Assembly: GCA_020349885.1 (NCBI GenBank)
Contig: CP070701.1
Span: 1,715,369 to 1,779,368 of the forward strand
From: Acidobacteriota bacterium
GTDB lineage: Bacteria > Acidobacteriota > G020349885
Length of the DNA: 64,000 nt
Direction of reading: 5' to 3'
The notes under the pieces are model-generated. The model was not told the origin of the DNA, made no database searches, and worked only from the letters and a program-made list of their open reading frames with translations. A program made the position numbers and the translations under genes. Each line of letters begins with the position of its first letter. The first letter of the stretch is position 1. Below, piece by piece: positions 32,981 to 41,445 of this stretch.

Positions 32981-35555
32981 AACACCATGGCGTGGATTTC
33001 TCTGGGCCGCTTATCCGGTGCTGTGGTTCCATGCGCTCTGGCCTTACTCGATGGCGCAGGCGCCCGTCATCGGCAACCTCTTGGGCTGGGGCCTTGCGGG
33101 CGTTGTGCTTTACGCCCTCACGCACAGCCTGTGCCGTAAAGTCGCTGTGACGAGCGAACGTGGCCACGGTTGGAGCTTTCCGGCGCTCGCCCTCCTGGGA
33201 TGGCTTCCCCTGCTCGCCCACTGGGCAGGCTTCCCGCTTTTTCGAATCCTCGCTCCATTGGTTTCTTCGGACGCGCCGGCCCTCGGCTTGTGGCATGCGG
33301 CGTTTCTGGCGCCGCCCATGCTCTGTTGGGCATGGTGGGGATCCCGAGCACTCGCTTCCGGCGGGCCCCCCACGCAGGCTGTGCTCCTTGGCGCCTCGCT
33401 GGGCGCGTTGGCCGCCCATGTCGCGCTCAGCTTGGTGGGCGCGCTCTGGGCGCAGGGCGCGCTTACGCTTTTCCATGTCCTGACGCTCGCTCAGGCGGAA
33501 AAATCTTCCGATTTGCCAAGCGGCAAGGTAGTGGCGCAGCGCATTGTGCCCCTGTTTTTCGGAGTAGCGGCTGGGTTGACCCTCGCCCTCTTCCATCGTC
33601 TGTTCACGGTGGCTTCCTCCTCGTGGGCCTACCCGGGAGCGGCGCTCTGGGCCGGCGCGTTTTTGGGAATGGCCTGGAGCCGCGGGCGAGTCCTGGAACA
33701 AGAAAAAAGCCTGCCGGGTTCCGCGGCGCGCTTCGCCCTGGCTTCGCTCGCCCTTGCCGTTCTCGCCGCTTATGCGGGGCGGGGCCTTGCGTTTTCGCTT
33801 GGAGAGCCCCGCAGTGCCATGACCGCGCTGGTCTTAGTGCCGGCGGCGGCCTTCCTGACGGCGGCCGTAAGCGTCAGGCTGGCCTCCTGCGCTGCGGGGC
33901 GAAACGGCGCCGCCTTCTGCGGAGGCGCCGCGGCGGGGGCGCTCGCGTTATTGTTTTTCCTTCTTCCGACGCTGGGAGCGCTGCGCGCGGCGGCGGTGCC
34001 GGCGCTCGTCGCCCTCCTTGCCGCATTTTTCGGGAAGCGATTTGCTTCTTCCTCTATAAGAATGGAGCGTGTATTCGCCGCACTTGCGTTTGCCGCTGCG
34101 CTCGTCTGGCTCGCTAGGCCGCCGATTCCCAAGCCCGTTTTTTTTTCCGGCATGGACGCGGCCGGTGCCGTGCAGAGCGTGACGGGCGCCTGGGAAGACG
34201 CGGAGCACTCGGTCGGGCTGTGGGTGGACTGGCGCGGAGAGCGCCATGTGGCCGTGGACGGCGATCTCGGCATCCCCTACGGCAACACGTACCTTGCAAG
34301 CGTCGCCCCGATTCTCGCCCACGGCGAAGCGCGCCGCGCCGCGCTCATCTGGCCGCGGAACGCGCTCACGGCGGCCGGAGTGCTTGAGGCCGGCGGCGTC
34401 GAGGCGCTCGCGCTCGTGTTTCCTTCCCCGGCGTGGACGCGGGGGGCCTCGGAAATTCTTTCCTTCTCCCATCCGAAAACGGGCGTGGATGTGCAAACGG
34501 GAAATTTCGCCCTTTGGGCGGCGCGGCAGGGAGGGTTTGCCCCGGCAAAGTCGGGGTTCGACGTGGTGCGTCTCCCTCCGGCGAACGGCATGACGGCTCA
34601 CCATCCTTTTTTGGGTGAGGAATTTTTGCTCCATGTCCGAGGTGCCGTGCGCCGAGATGGTTTTGTTGTCCAGTCCGTGAGAATGGATCTCTTCGGCCGA
34701 GCTGCTCTCCGACAATTCCTCCGGGCCTACACGGACGCTTTTCCGAACCTCTATAGCTGGAGTTTCGCCGACCCGGAGGTAGTCATGTCGGGCGTGTTGG
34801 CGCCGCGCCCCTTCAGCTACAAACGCCTTGTGGAGGAGCGCTTCATCGATTCGCCGCTGAACAGGCGCCTCGCCGACTACCGGATGGCCGTTCCCTACAA
34901 CATCCTGGAGAACGTGGTTGACGGCCGCGAGTCGATTCTCCCGCTTGTGGCCGGGGTGAGGCCGTTGTGCGGCGCGGGGGTGCCCTGGCTCGCGCTCCGC
35001 CGTCCCGCCGAGGACCGAAACGAGCTGTATTTCAGCGATGAAAACAAAGGTCCTTTTCGCATTCCCCTCAAGGGCTATTGCCACCGAGGGCTCGGCCGCG
35101 TGAACTGTCCGTCGATGGCGGCGGAGGTGGAGCTTCCGCGGGGGTGGAGCGTCTCGTTCGAGGGCCTCGAGTGGAGGAAAGGCAACGAGTGGAGGAGAGG
35201 CATCGAGTGGGGGAAAGGCAACGAGGTCGTCAAAATTGTCGCCCTGCGCGCACCCGGCGGCGGCGAGTGGCGGTTGACCGTTCTCCTGCCGCAGGAACTT
35301 GACCTTTCGCATCACCTTATCGGGCAACTCCAAGGTTCGCTCCTTGAGAACGGAAACGCCGTCTTCGGCGACGTGCCCGGCCTTTGGGCGCTGGAAAAGG
35401 TTCACGACCGCCTGCACGCCGTGGGCGTTGCCGAGTGTCCGGAAAGCGATTTTGTCTACGCCTTCGATTACCTGGCCGCCCCCGGCGAATCTTCCCAACC
35501 CGCCCTCGACGCCATGCGCTTCGTCCGCTGGCGGTGTTTTCCCGCCGAGCCTTGA
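32946..35555 (+). CDS. Large membrane protein, degenerate spermidine synthase-like
   Basis: An 869-residue protein. The first about 400 residues hold roughly ten hydrophobic helices (FLWAAYPVLWFHALWPYSMA onward to VFAALAFAAALVWLA). The soluble C-terminal part resembles membrane-bound spermidine-synthase-like proteins (VAVDGDLGIPYGN, then RAALIWPRNALTAAGVLEAGGVEALALVF, YTDAFPNLYSWSF), but the canonical SAM motif GGGxG is absent (LIWPRNAL in its place). Catalysis is doubtful. The first ATG lies inside an inverted repeat, so the true start may differ. An 18-bp tandem repeat encodes EWRKGN-like units near residues 742-759. Confidence 0.65.
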   Translation: MKNALTGHRSFLTPWRGFLWAAYPVLWFHALWPYSMAQAPVIGNLLGWGLAGVVLYALTHSLCRKVAVTSERGHGWSFPALALLGWLPLLAHWAGFPLFRILAPLVSSDAPALGLWHAAFLAPPMLCWAWWGSRALASGGPPTQAVLLGASLGALAAHVALSLVGALWAQGALTLFHVLTLAQAEKSSDLPSGKVVAQRIVPLFFGVAAGLTLALFHRLFTVASSSWAYPGAALWAGAFLGMAWSRGRVLEQEKSLPGSAARFALASLALAVLAAYAGRGLAFSLGEPRSAMTALVLVPAAAFLTAAVSVRLASCAAGRNGAAFCGGAAAGALALLFFLLPTLGALRAAAVPALVALLAAFFGKRFASSSIRMERVFAALAFAAALVWLARPPIPKPVFFSGMDAAGAVQSVTGAWEDAEHSVGLWVDWRGERHVAVDGDLGIPYGNTYLASVAPILAHGEARRAALIWPRNALTAAGVLEAGGVEALALVFPSPAWTRGASEILSFSHPKTGVDVQTGNFALWAARQGGFAPAKSGFDVVRLPPANGMTAHHPFLGEEFLLHVRGAVRRDGFVVQSVRMDLFGRAALRQFLRAYTDAFPNLYSWSFADPEVVMSGVLAPRPFSYKRLVEERFIDSPLNRRLADYRMAVPYNILENVVDGRESILPLVAGVRPLCGAGVPWLALRRPAEDRNELYFSDENKGPFRIPLKGYCHRGLGRVNCPSMAAEVELPRGWSVSFEGLEWRKGNEWRRGIEWGKGNEVVKIVALRAPGGGEWRLTVLLPQELDLSHHLIGQLQGSLLENGNAVFGDVPGLWALEKVHDRLHAVGVAECPESDFVYAFDYLAAPGESSQPALDAMRFVRWRCFPAEP
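35169..35222 (+). repeat. 18-bp in-frame tandem repeat, three units
   Basis: Three 18-bp units beginning GAGTGG encode EWRKGN, EWRRGI and EWGKGN in the C-terminal part of the membrane protein. Each unit differs by one to three bases, consistent with replication slippage. The reading frame is kept. Confidence 0.8.
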
Positions 35556-35629
35556 GTTCTGGGATAACTTGACATGCCCCCGCAACGTGCGTTACAAAGA
35601 TAACCTCCTTGTTTTGAGCAAGTAAACCA

Positions 35630-36217
35630 ATGGGAATTGAAAACCCGCTTTTTCGAGGTGCCGCCGTGGCGGTGGTCATCGCGGCCGCCGTGATTGTGAT
35701 GTGGCAGCTTGGCCGTGTCCTGACCGCCTTTCAATTCGTCCGCTGGAACCGGCTCGTGAGCGTGCTTCAGGACTTCTCGAACGACCTGCGGAGCGACGGT
35801 TTTGAACCTTCACTCATTGTGGGTGTGGGAAAAGGAGGGGTTACCATCGCCGCTCTTATCGGGGGGCACTTCTCGGGGGCGTTCATCGTCGCGGTGCGGC
35901 GAAGCCGTAGACGCCATGGGGGGGGGCAGGACATCATTGAGGAGGGCTCGCCGCTCCAGCTCGCCTTGACGACGCTCGCGCCGAAAGCCGCCTCCGCGAA
36001 CGTCCTGCTCGTCACGGACGTAGCCCACTCGGGCAACACGTTTGAGCGCTACCGCGAGGCGCTTCACCAAATGAGATTCACCCAGGTGCGCACCTTCTCC
36101 TACTGCGTTCGCCGGGGCATAAGCTACGCGCCCGACTACTACATGGTGCGCACCTCGCGCAAGCTCGCGTTTCCCTGGGAAACGCTTTCCTTTTCCAGGA
36201 AAAAGCGGCGGCGGTAG
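35630..36217 (+). CDS. Membrane-anchored phosphoribosyltransferase-like protein
   Basis: A 195-residue protein with an N-terminal membrane helix (AAVAVVIAAAVIVMWQLG) and a cytoplasmic PRTase-fold domain. The region SLIVGVGKGGVTIAALIGGHFSG matches the early strand-loop of PRTases. VLLVTDVAHSGNTFERYREAL matches the PRPP-binding motif, but the usual two acidic residues and T-G-x-T are replaced by TDVAHSGNT, so PRPP binding may be altered. Function unknown; it may sense or regulate rather than catalyse. It stands between the membrane protein gene and the 36369 gene. Confidence 0.65.
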   Translation: MGIENPLFRGAAVAVVIAAAVIVMWQLGRVLTAFQFVRWNRLVSVLQDFSNDLRSDGFEPSLIVGVGKGGVTIAALIGGHFSGAFIVAVRRSRRRHGGGQDIIEEGSPLQLALTTLAPKAASANVLLVTDVAHSGNTFERYREALHQMRFTQVRTFSYCVRRGISYAPDYYMVRTSRKLAFPWETLSFSRKKRRR

Positions 36218-36368
36218 GCGCGCCGAACGAGACCATTTCCGCCCCCGGCACGTCGGGGCTGCGTCTCCAGACCGGAACGTGGGCAAGCTTTGGGGGAAGG
36301 CAGCTTGAATGTCCAGGCGGGAAGTGATAATCTTATAGGAAAGATACGTTCCTAATGCCGCACTAACC

Positions 36369-38219
36369 ATGATTCAGGATGTGACCCTTCACGGGCACAT
36401 TACGCCCAACATCGAGTGCTACGCCGTCGTTGCGGGCCGCAACGTCGCTGACCGCTACTTCTACGAGCAGCACGCGAAAGAGTCGGGCATGACCTTTAGG
36501 GTTTTTTCCTCGGGGTTCGAATTTGCCCTCACGCCCGAGGGGCTGCGTTACAATGGTCCCGGCGGAAGCGTCGGCGAGTATATGTTCGGCGTCGATCAGC
36601 CCGTCCGGGATCTGGTCAAGAAGGAAGTGCTGAACCGCCTCGTAATGTTCGGAACGTACTACGGCCGGGACAAGCGCAAGCTCGTCTTTTCCAACCAGAG
36701 CAAGGGCTCGGAGAACTACCACACCGTGTTCATGGAGGGCAACGCCGTCGCCAATTACTACGTTTTGATTCCGAGTTCCTTCGAGGGGGAGATCCGCCAC
36801 CGCCAGGAGTACATCCTCCGCAAAGTGGGAAAGACGCTCAAGCGGACGCCGCTCGTGGGAAGGCAGGACGACGTCGCCCTCGCCCACGCGATTCACGAGG
36901 CGCTCGAAGAACAGGACACCGTGTTGTACCTTTTCCGACTCGTGAACCTCATCCACATGCGCTACCGGAACTCCTTCCTTGAAGTCTACAAGGCGCACGC
37001 CTTTCCCAAGGACGAGGACATGCGCCTGCTGGAAGACCTCGCGGCAGAGCTCGGCGTCGAGCACTACCAGCAGCAACGCATCCGGATGGACGTTATCTAC
37101 AAGCACGAGGAGAATCAGAAGCTCGTCGAGACCTACAAGGACGTGCTCATCGCGAGCGCGAAGGAGGGCCTCACGAGAACGCATCAGGCGCGCCTCCAGC
37201 GGCTGCGGACGCTCAGCCTCCGCCACAACGTCCCGTCCAGCCTTCTCGACATACTCGACGAGCTGCTCCTGGAGGAAGATACCCGCGTCGCCCACATCGG
37301 GGAAGAGGCGGACTATGTCGAGCGCACGCGCCAGATTCTCGAAAGCCTTTTCCTCGGCGACCAGGCGCCGCACACCGGCATCACGGCGCACGACATCAAG
37401 GAACTCCTGATGGCGAAGCGCCGCGCCACGGAAGAGCACAACAATCTTTTCGAGCAGGTGCTTCTCGACACGGGCCGCGCATGCGACGAGGCCGCCGCCG
37501 AGAGCGGCGACCTCGCCCCACTCGAAAATCTCGGCAACGTGGTCACCTATCTCGACCGCTTCGACTCGACTCTCGCGAACGTCAACCAGCTCGCCTTTAT
37601 GGACGGCGCCACCCTGCCCGAGGACAAGGTGCGCAGCCTCCTTGGGAACAAGAAGGTTATCGACGAGCTGGAGCCGGGCCTTTTCGAGGCCCTCTTTCTG
37701 AAACCCCTAGTGGAGAACAAGTACGTGCCGCTTTATGGACGGCGGAAGGTCGCGACCCTGCGGGACGGCCTCAAGGACATCGAGGAAGGCGCAGCCTCGC
37801 TCGGCGATCTCGCAAACGCCATCGCGGAGCTCGCATCCGAGGAGCGCCTCTACCGCCTCGTGCACGAGACCGTCAAGCAGCACATCCGCAGCTTTTACTA
37901 CTCCGACCTGCGGAACCGTGAGGCGATCGAAACGCTCCGTCAGGAGGTTTCCATGGAGCTCCGCCAGCGCGGCCTCCTCGAGGAGGACGTTCCAGTCGCG
38001 CTCTTTGACAAAGTCGTCCTCGACATCCGGAAAGAGGCCTTCTACGTCCAGCAACTCCTGCCCCAGATTATCGAGCGGAAGAACACTGCCCTGCGCGAGG
38101 ACTTTATCCTCAACAGCGGCCTCGACCGCTTCTACATCGAAGAGCTCGAAAGCGAATACCTGCGCGCCGCCGACGTGAGCGAAACGGTGCTCGCCTCGCT
38201 GCGCGAGGCTGCCCTTTAA
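36369..38219 (+). CDS. Large conserved protein of unknown function (TIGR04442-like)
   Basis: A 616-residue soluble protein with no signal peptide. The N-terminal part (MIQDVTLHGHITPNIECYAVVAGRNVADRYFYE and SKGSENYHTVFMEGNAVANYYVLIP) followed by a long helical acidic region resembles a family I recall as TIGR04442 from deltaproteobacteria; no function is known. The helical part includes RTRQILESLFLGDQAPHTGI and LLMAKRRATEEHNNLFEQVL. A weak promoter may precede it (TTGAAT 36305-36310, TAATCT 36328-36333). It is followed 29 bases later by an EIIA-type protein, suggesting a joint role. Confidence 0.65.
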   Translation: MIQDVTLHGHITPNIECYAVVAGRNVADRYFYEQHAKESGMTFRVFSSGFEFALTPEGLRYNGPGGSVGEYMFGVDQPVRDLVKKEVLNRLVMFGTYYGRDKRKLVFSNQSKGSENYHTVFMEGNAVANYYVLIPSSFEGEIRHRQEYILRKVGKTLKRTPLVGRQDDVALAHAIHEALEEQDTVLYLFRLVNLIHMRYRNSFLEVYKAHAFPKDEDMRLLEDLAAELGVEHYQQQRIRMDVIYKHEENQKLVETYKDVLIASAKEGLTRTHQARLQRLRTLSLRHNVPSSLLDILDELLLEEDTRVAHIGEEADYVERTRQILESLFLGDQAPHTGITAHDIKELLMAKRRATEEHNNLFEQVLLDTGRACDEAAAESGDLAPLENLGNVVTYLDRFDSTLANVNQLAFMDGATLPEDKVRSLLGNKKVIDELEPGLFEALFLKPLVENKYVPLYGRRKVATLRDGLKDIEEGAASLGDLANAIAELASEERLYRLVHETVKQHIRSFYYSDLRNREAIETLRQEVSMELRQRGLLEEDVPVALFDKVVLDIRKEAFYVQQLLPQIIERKNTALREDFILNSGLDRFYIEELESEYLRAADVSETVLASLREAAL

Positions 38220-38248
38220 TAATTTCCGACCCGAAGAAGGAGAATGCC

Positions 38249-38722
38249 ATGCCCCGCTTGATGGAATACCTTCCCGAAAGCCACATCCTCATGAATTTGA
38301 AGGCCAAGGAGAAATTCGCGGCCATCGATGAAATGGTGCGGTTCCTCAAGGAGAAAAAGCTCCTCGAGGACGCGGACGACGCGCTTGAGCTGCTGCGCCA
38401 GCGCGAAGAAATCTACTCCACGGGTATCGGCCGCTCGCTCGCCGTGCCGCACGCGCTGTCCAAGAAAATCGAGAAAACGATTCTGGCCCTGGCGTTTATC
38501 AAGAAAGGCATTCCCTTCGATTCCATCGACCAGTCGCCTGCGCACTTCGTGTTTCTTCTCCTGGGGCCCGAGGAAAACCAGCGGACGCACTTGCAAATTT
38601 TGGCCAAGATTGCGCGTTTCTTCCGCGACCGGGAGCTCCGCGACGAGCTCATGAAAACCAAAACGGCGAAGCAGCTACGCGACACGCTGGCGAAGTACGA
38701 AAAGAAGCACGGCGCGGACTAG
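38249..38722 (+). CDS. PTS EIIA type-2 domain protein (PtsN-like)
   Basis: A 157-residue EIIA (fructose/mannitol or nitrogen-PTS) domain. The motif GIGRSLAVPHALSKKIEKTILALAFIKKGIPFDSID contains the phospho-acceptor His in VPHA. The rest (FVFLLLGPEENQRTHLQILAKIARFFRD) is typical of PtsN. No EIIB/EIIC or HPr is present, so a regulatory rather than transport role is likely. A good ribosome site (GAAGAAGGAG) precedes ATG 38249. It converges with the FAD oxidoreductase, sharing the CTAG stop palindrome at 38719-38722. Confidence 0.88.
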   Translation: MPRLMEYLPESHILMNLKAKEKFAAIDEMVRFLKEKKLLEDADDALELLRQREEIYSTGIGRSLAVPHALSKKIEKTILALAFIKKGIPFDSIDQSPAHFVFLLLGPEENQRTHLQILAKIARFFRDRELRDELMKTKTAKQLRDTLAKYEKKHGAD

Positions 38723-39867
38723 ATCACCGCAGTTTCGACCTGCAGGTCGCCTTCGGCGAAGCGCTCGAAGCGGAGCGGGTCGATGTCGAGATCTGATTTT
38801 CCGAGAAGAATTCGCTGGGCGAGCGCCTCGCACGCGGCGGGCGAGTGCATGATGCCGCGTCCCGAAAAGCCGCCTATCAGGTAGAACCCCTCGACGCCCG
38901 GAAGCGGCCCCACGACGGGGTGGCGATCGGGCGTGACTGTGTAGAGGCCCGCCCAAGCCTTGGAGATTTGCGCTTCTTCGAGGACGGGAACGCGGTGGAC
39001 GCCCGCCTCGATCATTTTTTCGATCCAGCTCCAGTCCACCGTCTCGTCAAAAGAGGAAATTTCTTTTTTGTTCGCACGGCCCATCATGACGCCGTCGGCC
39101 TCGCGGCGGCAGTACCAGCCTGAGGCCATGTCGATAGTGAGGGGAAGCGTTTTCGTAATTTTGTCGAAGCGCTCCGTGGTCGCAAGCATGCGCCGGTAGG
39201 GAAGCGCCGGAACGTCGACGCCGATTTTCTTGGCCAGCACCGCAAGGTGCGGTCCGGAGGCGTCGATGAGCAACGGCGCTTCGATGCGTCCCTTGTCGGT
39301 TTCAACGCCGCGCACGCGGCCGCCCTCGACGCGGACACCCGTCGCCTCGCACTCCATCAGAAATTCTACGCCCTGCGCCCTGGCGCGCTGCGCGTAGCCC
39401 ATGGTGACGGAGTTCGGGTCGATGGTGCCGTCGCGCGGCCCGAAAGAGCCGCCCAGCACGTCCTCCGCGTTGAGCTGCGGAACAATTTTCAGGATTTCCC
39501 GCGGCCCGACGAGTTCGACGCGCACGCCCTGCGCCTTTTGGATCGCGGTGTTTTTTTGGAGAATCTCCCACTGCGCGTCGTTCGGGGCGACGAACATGTA
39601 GCCGTTCTGGACAAGGGCGGGGTCCGTGTCGAATTCCTCCTCGAAGCGCTCGAACACGTCGAGGCTGCGCATCGAGAGGCGTATGTTGATCGGCGTCGTG
39701 AAGAGGTGGCGGACGGCGGCGGCGCTCTTCGCGGTGGCGCCGGTGGCGAGGAACTTTTCCCGCTCCAAGAGGAGAACGCGTTTCGCGCCGAGCTTGGAAA
39801 GGTAATAGGCGGCGCCGCAGCCGATGATGCCGCCTCCGACGATGACGCAGTCCGCTCGCTTGCTCAT
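38719..39867 (-). CDS. FAD-dependent oxidoreductase, DAO family (sarcosine oxidase beta-like)
   Basis: A 382-residue flavoenzyme. The N-terminal ADP-binding motif is VIVGGGIIGCGAAYYLSKLGAKRVLLLE, followed by TGATAKSAAAVRHLFTTPINIRL; the C-terminal FAD motif is AGLYTVTPDRHPVVGPLPGVEGFYLIGGFSGRGIMHSPAACEALA. This resembles sarcosine oxidase beta, glycine oxidase and proline dehydrogenase-like enzymes that oxidise N-substituted amino acids. Substrate not readable. It is 17 bases downstream of era in the long minus-strand run. Confidence 0.87.
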   Translation of the reverse strand: MSKRADCVIVGGGIIGCGAAYYLSKLGAKRVLLLEREKFLATGATAKSAAAVRHLFTTPINIRLSMRSLDVFERFEEEFDTDPALVQNGYMFVAPNDAQWEILQKNTAIQKAQGVRVELVGPREILKIVPQLNAEDVLGGSFGPRDGTIDPNSVTMGYAQRARAQGVEFLMECEATGVRVEGGRVRGVETDKGRIEAPLLIDASGPHLAVLAKKIGVDVPALPYRRMLATTERFDKITKTLPLTIDMASGWYCRREADGVMMGRANKKEISSFDETVDWSWIEKMIEAGVHRVPVLEEAQISKAWAGLYTVTPDRHPVVGPLPGVEGFYLIGGFSGRGIMHSPAACEALAQRILLGKSDLDIDPLRFERFAEGDLQVETAVI

Positions 39868-39884
39868 GGGTGGAGGCGGCGCGG

Positions 39885-40826
39885 CTACGTTTTCGCCGTG
39901 ATGCCGAGCGCGTCGAGCGCCGCGTCGCGGTCACGCCAGCCTTCCTTGACGGAAACCCGGAGTTCCAGAAAAACCTTCTTGCCGAAAAAGTCTTCCAGCA
40001 TCCGCCGCGCGCCGGTTGAAATTTTCTTTATCATGCGCCCGCGCTCGCCGATGACGATGCCTTTCTGAGAATTTTTTTCGACCCAGACGGCCGCCTGCAC
40101 CACGACGACGTTTTCCTTCTCCTCCTGCCGCTCGAGAGAGACGGCCGTGCTGTGCGGAATTTCTTCCCGCAGGGGGCGGATGACCGCCTCGCGAATCAGT
40201 TCCTCGACGAGGAATTGCTCGGGCCGGTCCGTGAGGTAGTCGTCGGGAAAATACTTCGGCCCTTCGGGCAGGAGCGCGCGGGTCTCCCTAAGGAGAGCTT
40301 CGAGGCCGTCGCCGTGAAGGGCGGAGACGGGAACCAGGGCCTTGAAATCGCGGACCTTCTGGTAGAGCTCCATGCGGGGCAGGAGCGAAGGCTTTCCCAC
40401 CAGGTCCACCTTGTTGAGAACCAAAACGGCGGGCGAGGAGACGCTTTTCAGCTGCTCGGCGGCGAACTCGTCGCCCGCGCCGAAGGGGGCGGAGGCGTCG
40501 ACGACGAACAGAACGGCGTCCGGCTCGTCGGCGAGCGAGTGCGAAATTATTCCGAGCATCCGCTCGTTCATGCGGTGGAGCGGGCGGTGCAGGCCCGGCA
40601 GATCCACGAAAACCATCTGGCACTCGGGCTCATGGCGGACGGCCAGGATGCGGTGGCGCGTGGTCTGGGCCGCCGCGCCGACGGCGGCCACGTGAAAGCG
40701 CACGAGGGCGTTGAGAAGCGTGCTCTTGCCGGCGTTGGTCCGGCCCAGGAGATGGACGAAGCCCGACCGAAAGCCCTCGGGGGCTTCCTCGACGGCGGGA
40801 GACGGCGGCTCTTTTGAAGAAATCAT
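39885..40826 (-). CDS. era: GTPase Era
   Basis: Ribosome-assembly GTPase binding 16S rRNA near its 3' end. The 313-residue protein has G1 GRTNAGKST, G3 DLPGLHRP, G4 NKVD, G5-like VSALHGDG and the C-terminal KH domain with KGIVIGERGRMIKKISTGARRMLEDFFGKKVFLELRVSVKEGWR. G3 has Leu instead of the usual Thr (DTPG). It is preceded by a 130-base non-coding region with interleaved inverted repeats, then ybeY, its usual partner. Confidence 0.95.
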   Translation of the reverse strand: MISSKEPPSPAVEEAPEGFRSGFVHLLGRTNAGKSTLLNALVRFHVAAVGAAAQTTRHRILAVRHEPECQMVFVDLPGLHRPLHRMNERMLGIISHSLADEPDAVLFVVDASAPFGAGDEFAAEQLKSVSSPAVLVLNKVDLVGKPSLLPRMELYQKVRDFKALVPVSALHGDGLEALLRETRALLPEGPKYFPDDYLTDRPEQFLVEELIREAVIRPLREEIPHSTAVSLERQEEKENVVVVQAAVWVEKNSQKGIVIGERGRMIKKISTGARRMLEDFFGKKVFLELRVSVKEGWRDRDAALDALGITAKT

Positions 40827-40862
40827 ACTTTCGGAATCTCTGAAGAAATCAAAAGCCGAGCC

Positions 40863-40922
40863 CCTGAGGAGGCCCGTCCCGTCCTTCGAAACGCTTCGCT
40901 CCTCAGGAAAACGGGACGGGCC
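40863..40922 (-). other. Interleaved inverted repeats (possible pseudoknot or switch)
   Basis: Two inverted repeats alternate: CCTGAGGAG (40863-40871) with CTCCTCAGG (40899-40907), and GGCCCGTCCCGT (40871-40882) with ACGGGACGGGCC (40911-40922). The order A-B-A'-B' means the stems either form an H-type pseudoknot or exclude each other. It lies in the 130-base gap between ybeY and era, 37 bases upstream of the era start, where a leader structure would act. Confidence 0.55.
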
Positions 40923-40956
40923 GTCACGAAGGGCAGGGACACGGGTTTTTCGAGGC

Positions 40957-41445
40957 TCACACTTTCATCTTAGCATAGAGCTTTTCGAGGCGGCGCATCT
41001 CGGCATCTTTCTTGTGGCCGTGGCCCAGAAGGTGCAGAACGCCGTGTATGACGAGCCGCCGGAGCTCGTCGAAGAAGGCGTGCTTGTAGCGGCGGGCGTT
41101 CCGGCGCGCCGTCTCGCCGGAGACGGCGATGTCGCCGAGCGGAAGCGTCCCGTCGGGGTGCGGCTCGCCGTCGGGAAAGGAAATCACGTCCGTGGGGCCG
41201 TCGCGCTTGAGAAAACGCTTGTTCAGCGTTGAAATTTTCTCGTCCGTCGTGAGCCACAGGGAAAGCTCCGTGGCCGGGTGCCGTTCCTCGCGGACGACTC
41301 GCGCAGCGAGGCGCTTCAGCCCGGCGCGCTCTTCGGGCGACAGGAACCCGTCGTCGCGGAGGTGGATTTTTGGCGATCCGCTCCGGGCGGACTTAGGCTT
41401 AACGGCGGGAGGGCGGGGCCGTTTCCGCGGCGTTTTCTTCCTCAA
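40957..41445 (-). CDS. ybeY: Endoribonuclease YbeY (16S rRNA maturation)
   Basis: Zinc-dependent RNase needed for 16S rRNA 3'-end maturation and ribosome quality control. About 162 residues; the metal motif HGVLHLLGHGH is present (usual form HGxLHLxGxDH, here with Gly instead of Asp before the last His), together with LNKRFLKRDGPTDVISFPDGEP. No ATG precedes the conserved domain in frame. A TTG at 41445 overlaps the stop of the upstream oxidase (TTGA) and has GGGAG 8 bases before it, so I take it as the start. The N-terminal 25 residues are basic. Confidence 0.87.
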   Translation of the reverse strand: MRKKTPRKRPRPPAVKPKSARSGSPKIHLRDDGFLSPEERAGLKRLAARVVREERHPATELSLWLTTDEKISTLNKRFLKRDGPTDVISFPDGEPHPDGTLPLGDIAVSGETARRNARRYKHAFFDELRRLVIHGVLHLLGHGHKKDAEMRRLEKLYAKMKV

